Origin: Chitinispirillaceae bacterium
Lineage (GTDB): Bacteria; Fibrobacterota; Chitinivibrionia; Chitinivibrionales; Chitinispirillaceae
Assembly: GCA_016930275.1 (NCBI GenBank)
Contig: JAFGHA010000080.1
Location: 1 to 64,000 of the forward strand
Direction of reading: 5' to 3'
Length of the DNA stretch: 64,000 bases
The notes beneath the pieces are model-generated. The model did no database searches. It was not told where the DNA came from and saw only the letters and a program-made list of their open reading frames with translations. The position numbers and the translations under genes were made by a program. Shown one piece after another: positions 60,919-64,000 of this stretch. The first letter of the stretch is position 1; every line of letters starts with the position of its first letter.

Positions 60919-62250
60919 TTATTCAGGACTGCTTTTTCTACGGTCTCCGGTCCGTTCGATGGAGGCACCGAGTGCTTGCAGCCGTTCGTCAATACGTTCG
61001 TACCCCCGGTCAATCTGGCTGATGTTGTCGATCGTGCTTGTTCCTTCTGCGGCAAGTGCCGCTATCAGGAGGGCCATCCCGGCCCGGATGTCGGGAGAGC
61101 TGATAGCCGCGCCATAAAGGGGGGCGGGCCCGACGATCACCGCCCGGTGCGGATCGCACAGAACGACCTGCGCCCCCATTGAAAGCAGCTTGTCCACAAA
61201 AAACAATCGCGACTCGAACATTTTCTCGTGCACCAGGCACGTCCCGGACGACTGTGTCGCCACCACGAGCAGAATTGACATCAGATCAGTGGGAAAGCCC
61301 GGCCACGGACTGTCTTCAATACGGGGAATTGCCCCGCCGATATCCCGAGCAATGCACAACCGCTGATTTTCCGGCACAAAAATCATCCGTTTATCGGCAT
61401 CCGCATCCACATCAATACCGAGCCGACGAAGCTGCAGCAGAATCATTCGCATATCCCGTATATCGACCTCCTTTATCGTCAGCGCACTGCGGGTCGCTGC
61501 CGCCAGACCGATAAAAGAACCGGCTTCGATATAATCGGGTCCAATCGTGTATTCCACCGGAGCAGTACTTGTCCCGATCCCGTGAATCGCAAGAACATTG
61601 GATCCTATCCCTTCGAACCGGACCCCGGCTTTCTCCAGAAAACGGCAGAGCCCCTGTACATGCGGCTCTGAAGCCGCATTACTGATGGTCGTCGTTCCCT
61701 GTGCTCCTGCGGCGGCAATTACTGCATTTTCCGTGGCAGTAACCGAAGCCTCATCAAGATAAATATCCGCGCCGAAAAGTCCTCTCGGGGCATCAAGAAC
61801 GAAGGTGGTTTCCTTATCGGCATTGCGCTCCACTTTCAGCGTCGCGCCAAGTGCGGTGAGTACGAGAAAATGGGTATCAAGCCGTCGACGGCCGATCGCA
61901 TCGCCTCCAGGTTGCAGAATCACCGCACATCCGGTTCTCACCAGCAGGGAAGATGCAAAAAGAACCGAGGCTCGAATTGTGCTCGAAAGTTCTACAGGAA
62001 GAATTGAAGAGGTAAGTGCTGCCGCATCGAGAACGACGGTATGTGCGTCAATCCATCTGCTCTTCGCCCCCAGCTCGCCCGCGATCGCCACCATGGCCCG
62101 CACATCACCAATGTCGGGCATATTCCTGAGTGTTACACTGCCGGTACTGAGCAGTGCCGCCGCCACTATCGGCAGAGCCTCATTTTTATTCCCCGCAACC
62201 GTAACGGTTCCCGAGAGCCTCCGACCTCCGTTAACGATAAATCTGTTCAT
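60919..62250 (-). CDS. murA: UDP-N-acetylglucosamine 1-carboxyvinyltransferase with Asp at the fosfomycin site
   Basis: A 443-residue EPSP-synthase-fold enzyme that adds enolpyruvate to UDP-GlcNAc, the first committed step of peptidoglycan synthesis. GNKNEALPIVAAALL holds the catalytic Lys-Asn, and the flexible active loop reads PGGDAIGRR with Asp117 where most MurA proteins have Cys. This Cys-to-Asp form is known from Mycobacterium and Chlamydia and is active but not alkylated by fosfomycin. ATG 62250 (MNRFIV) is chosen for GGGGAAGG upstream and family fit. Confidence 0.93.
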   Translation of the reverse strand: MNRFIVNGGRRLSGTVTVAGNKNEALPIVAAALLSTGSVTLRNMPDIGDVRAMVAIAGELGAKSRWIDAHTVVLDAAALTSSILPVELSSTIRASVLFASSLLVRTGCAVILQPGGDAIGRRRLDTHFLVLTALGATLKVERNADKETTFVLDAPRGLFGADIYLDEASVTATENAVIAAAGAQGTTTISNAASEPHVQGLCRFLEKAGVRFEGIGSNVLAIHGIGTSTAPVEYTIGPDYIEAGSFIGLAAATRSALTIKEVDIRDMRMILLQLRRLGIDVDADADKRMIFVPENQRLCIARDIGGAIPRIEDSPWPGFPTDLMSILLVVATQSSGTCLVHEKMFESRLFFVDKLLSMGAQVVLCDPHRAVIVGPAPLYGAAISSPDIRAGMALLIAALAAEGTSTIDNISQIDRGYERIDERLQALGASIERTGDRRKSSPE

Positions 62251-62714
62251 TCCCTTCCCCACCCGTGTGTCTGCAACCACAGGACCCTTTTTCATGCGTC
62301 ATCCGTGCGACCGCTCGTCCGTTGGCATCACCGTTCAATCACGGCGTCACTTGGATACTGCGCCGTAGTCATACTCACCGGACTGCTGTCCGGCCCTGCT
62401 GAACAAGCTACAAAATACCATTGAAGCGTATAAATTTCAAAAAAACCGGTTGAACGAAGGATACTGTTCTCATTTCTCAAAAGAAGTGGTATATTAATCA
62501 GAGAGATTCTCCAGATGCTCTGCCTGTTGAGTGTCAATTTCTTGACGAACACCGTTCTTCTGGGAATTCTTCTTTGAGTAGCTAGTGCACGCCACTCCCT
62601 GCGAGAGGACTTACGAACTATTCAAGGGAACAACCAATTTTCCATTAAGAAGGATCAAGAAATGAACCACGGGTGGAGCATTTATTTTACAGCCCCGCTC
62701 CGGAGCCGGCGGTA
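62251..62714. other. Intergenic gap upstream of murA
   Basis: About 465 bases between murA and the kinase terminator with no supported gene. Open stretches exist on both strands but lack ribosome sites and family features. The promoter of murA should lie here, but no clear -35/-10 was found by eye. Confidence 0.5.
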
Positions 62715-62735
62715 AAAGCGTTTCAAACGCAAGCC
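62715..62735 (-). terminator. Possible terminator after the kinase gene
   Basis: The 13-nt palindrome GCGTTTCAAACGC (62718-62730) is followed on the minus strand by TTTT. A wider pairing of GCGG/CCGC around it is possible. It lies immediately after the kinase stop codon. The stem is short. Confidence 0.45.
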
Positions 62736-62740
62736 GCAGT

Positions 62741-64000
62741 CTATTCTCCAAGCGTAAGACTGAGCCGGTTGATTTCACTTTCGGCGAACGATGCCTTCGC
62801 ACTCTGTGCAGTTCCCTCGAAATGCTCATGCACCCCCCACCATGCATTGATTGCCGCCTGTGCAGCGTCCCGAGAAGGAGCGGCATCGTGCACCACCGAC
62901 AGATATTTTGCTTTGTAAAGAAGTGCGAGTCCTTTACGCTGCTTTACGGAAATCCGCTTCGACGGAGCCATTGTTGCTTTCTCCGCCATTATCGACGCTT
63001 TTTTCCATTCTCCCGATTCGTAGAGGCACCGTGCATAAAGCGCATAGTACAAGCCATCGTTGCTCCGGAATGAGGAAAAACTCTTGAGCGCCTGCGACAA
63101 TTTACCCGTCTCAACCATCCGTTCGAGAGCAGCAAGTTGATCGGGCTGCCGTACGGGAGTTTTCCGTGGTGCTGCAGCGGCAGCGGGACGAGCCTTTACC
63201 GGTGCGGGTTTGGGTAACGATACGGGAGGGACTGAGACAACCGGAGGTTCCGGTTTCTTTTCAGGAGGAGGTGGTGGTGCAACCTTTTCAATCACCGTTG
63301 GCGCCTCATCCGGAGGATCGACGGCAGCCGACTCCTGCGTTTTCACGATCGGTTGGGTAACCGACAGCGAGGTGAGATATTTTTTCTCCTGCCGTACCCG
63401 AAGCAGCACCACAACAAGAATGATGAGCAGTACCAGCGCAGGCAGCCCGGCGACAATACCGGGAAGCGCCGTTTTCACCGGGATGAACACTTTACCATTC
63501 GGAACGAATCGTCCCTCGATATACTTCTGCAGAACCGTTTCCGGCTCATCGTTGGTAAGCCAGCCGAATTGTGCGGTAACGATCTTCTGCAGTTCGGTTA
63601 CCTCCTGATACCGGTCTTCGGGCTGCAGTTCCATACACTTCGCGACCAATCGGTATATCCGTTTCGGCAGGTTGCCACAAAACTGATTGAGCGGTACATA
63701 ATCATTCGCCTTGCGCTTCTCGATGACTTCGAGCAGCTGCTTGGAAGGAAACGCCCTGGTTCCCGAGAGCATTTCATAAAGAACCACTCCGGCCGAATAG
63801 ATATCGGTACGTGCATCAACCTGACGTGATCTGATCTGTTCGGGAGCCATGTACTGCAAGGATCCGGTTACCTTGTTGGCATCGGTATGGAGTGAAACAT
63901 TCGTCGGATTGGCAATCCCGAAATCCATCAGTTTAACCACACCGTTACGGGTGATCATGATGTTGGCGGGTTTGATGTCACAATGAATGACCCCCTTACG
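62741..64000 (-). CDS. Serine/threonine protein kinase with C-terminal extension (5' partial)
   Basis: The frame is open to the right window edge; the N-lobe lies outside. Visible parts are the catalytic loop VIHCDIKPANIM, DFG (MDFGIA), APE (MAPEQI) and DIYSAGVVLYEML of Hanks-type kinases. In the catalytic loop the usual HRD reads HCD, so it is a non-RD kinase. After the kinase domain comes a membrane helix (about 170-190 of the visible internal-ATG form), a Pro/Lys/Ala-rich linker and a helical, TPR-like end. It is probably membrane-bound, with the C-terminal domain outside. The substrate is unknown. Confidence 0.88.
   Translation of the reverse strand, partial: RKGVIHCDIKPANIMITRNGVVKLMDFGIANPTNVSLHTDANKVTGSLQYMAPEQIRSRQVDARTDIYSAGVVLYEMLSGTRAFPSKQLLEVIEKRKANDYVPLNQFCGNLPKRIYRLVAKCMELQPEDRYQEVTELQKIVTAQFGWLTNDEPETVLQKYIEGRFVPNGKVFIPVKTALPGIVAGLPALVLLIILVVVLLRVRQEKKYLTSLSVTQPIVKTQESAAVDPPDEAPTVIEKVAPPPPPEKKPEPPVVSVPPVSLPKPAPVKARPAAAAAPRKTPVRQPDQLAALERMVETGKLSQALKSFSSFRSNDGLYYALYARCLYESGEWKKASIMAEKATMAPSKRISVKQRKGLALLYKAKYLSVVHDAAPSRDAAQAAINAWWGVHEHFEGTAQSAKASFAESEINRLSLTLGE

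Noticed and set aside
1-64000. tRNA and rRNA genes
   Set aside because: I looked for conserved T-loop words and rRNA-like stretches on both strands and found none; a dedicated covariance scan would be needed to be certain.

Overview
The window is bacterial chromosomal DNA from a Gram-negative, probably anaerobic organism. Heptose kinase (hldA), a GT9 heptosyltransferase and a WaaE-like transferase point to lipopolysaccharide. Lipoproteins with clear lipoboxes and a likely outer-membrane barrel gene support a double membrane. Desulfoferrodoxin suggests an oxygen-sensitive lifestyle, while ResB/CcsA show that c-type cytochromes are made. A lipoprotein with repeated Big_5-type Ig domains and a Ser-Gly-Gly-Pro motif next to its lipid anchor resembles those of the FCB group (Fibrobacterota, Bacteroidota and relatives). 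That placement is inference. Most of the window looks moderately GC-rich by eye; the first ~2.2 kb is clearly AT-rich and 3.7-7.2 kb is intermediate.

Layout. 0-7 kb: a 5'-truncated PAP2-type gene, three polytopic GT-C-like proteins, a lone type IV-type prepilin and a DUF4177-like gene. 7-13 kb: an overlapping ABC exporter/TPR operon, a membrane-anchored CE4 deacetylase with an N-terminal zinc ribbon, an M50 protease and hldA. 13-16 kb: resB and ccsA (system II cytochrome c maturation). 16-23.4 kb: six glycosyltransferase genes for surface glycan. 23.5-26.5 kb: RNA uridine methyltransferase, S41 protease lipoprotein, rpe. 26.6-34.7 kb: one tight fatty-acid/phospholipid operon, yceD-rpmF-plsX-fabH-fabD-fabG-acpP-fabF-rnc-acyl-CoA dehydrogenase, closed by a terminator. 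35-42 kb: a CNNM-type protein, ssb, an inositol-monophosphatase-family enzyme, lepB and a phosphofructokinase. 42-47.7 kb: lipoproteins, folB-folK, desulfoferrodoxin and a barrel-like gene broken by an in-frame TGA. 47.7-53.7 kb: aldo/keto reductase, znuABC, a nucleotidyltransferase-like protein and glgC. 54-57 kb: an HDOD/HD-GYP signalling pair behind a strong promoter and ~295-nt leader. 57-64 kb: recO, DUF502, ftsB, dprA, a secreted protein, a MurA with Asp in place of the fosfomycin-target Cys, and a 5'-truncated Ser/Thr kinase.

No CRISPR array, rRNA, tRNA, prophage or intact insertion sequence was seen. The least expected signals are the in-frame TGA with a GGTC-loop hairpin just after it, a near-consensus sigma-54 promoter before the superoxide reductase gene, a promoter whose predicted start falls on the A of an ATG (possible leaderless mRNA), the long leader before the HDOD/HD-GYP pair, and two families of short intergenic repeats. 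No complete, clearly new multi-gene system could be identified from sequence alone.
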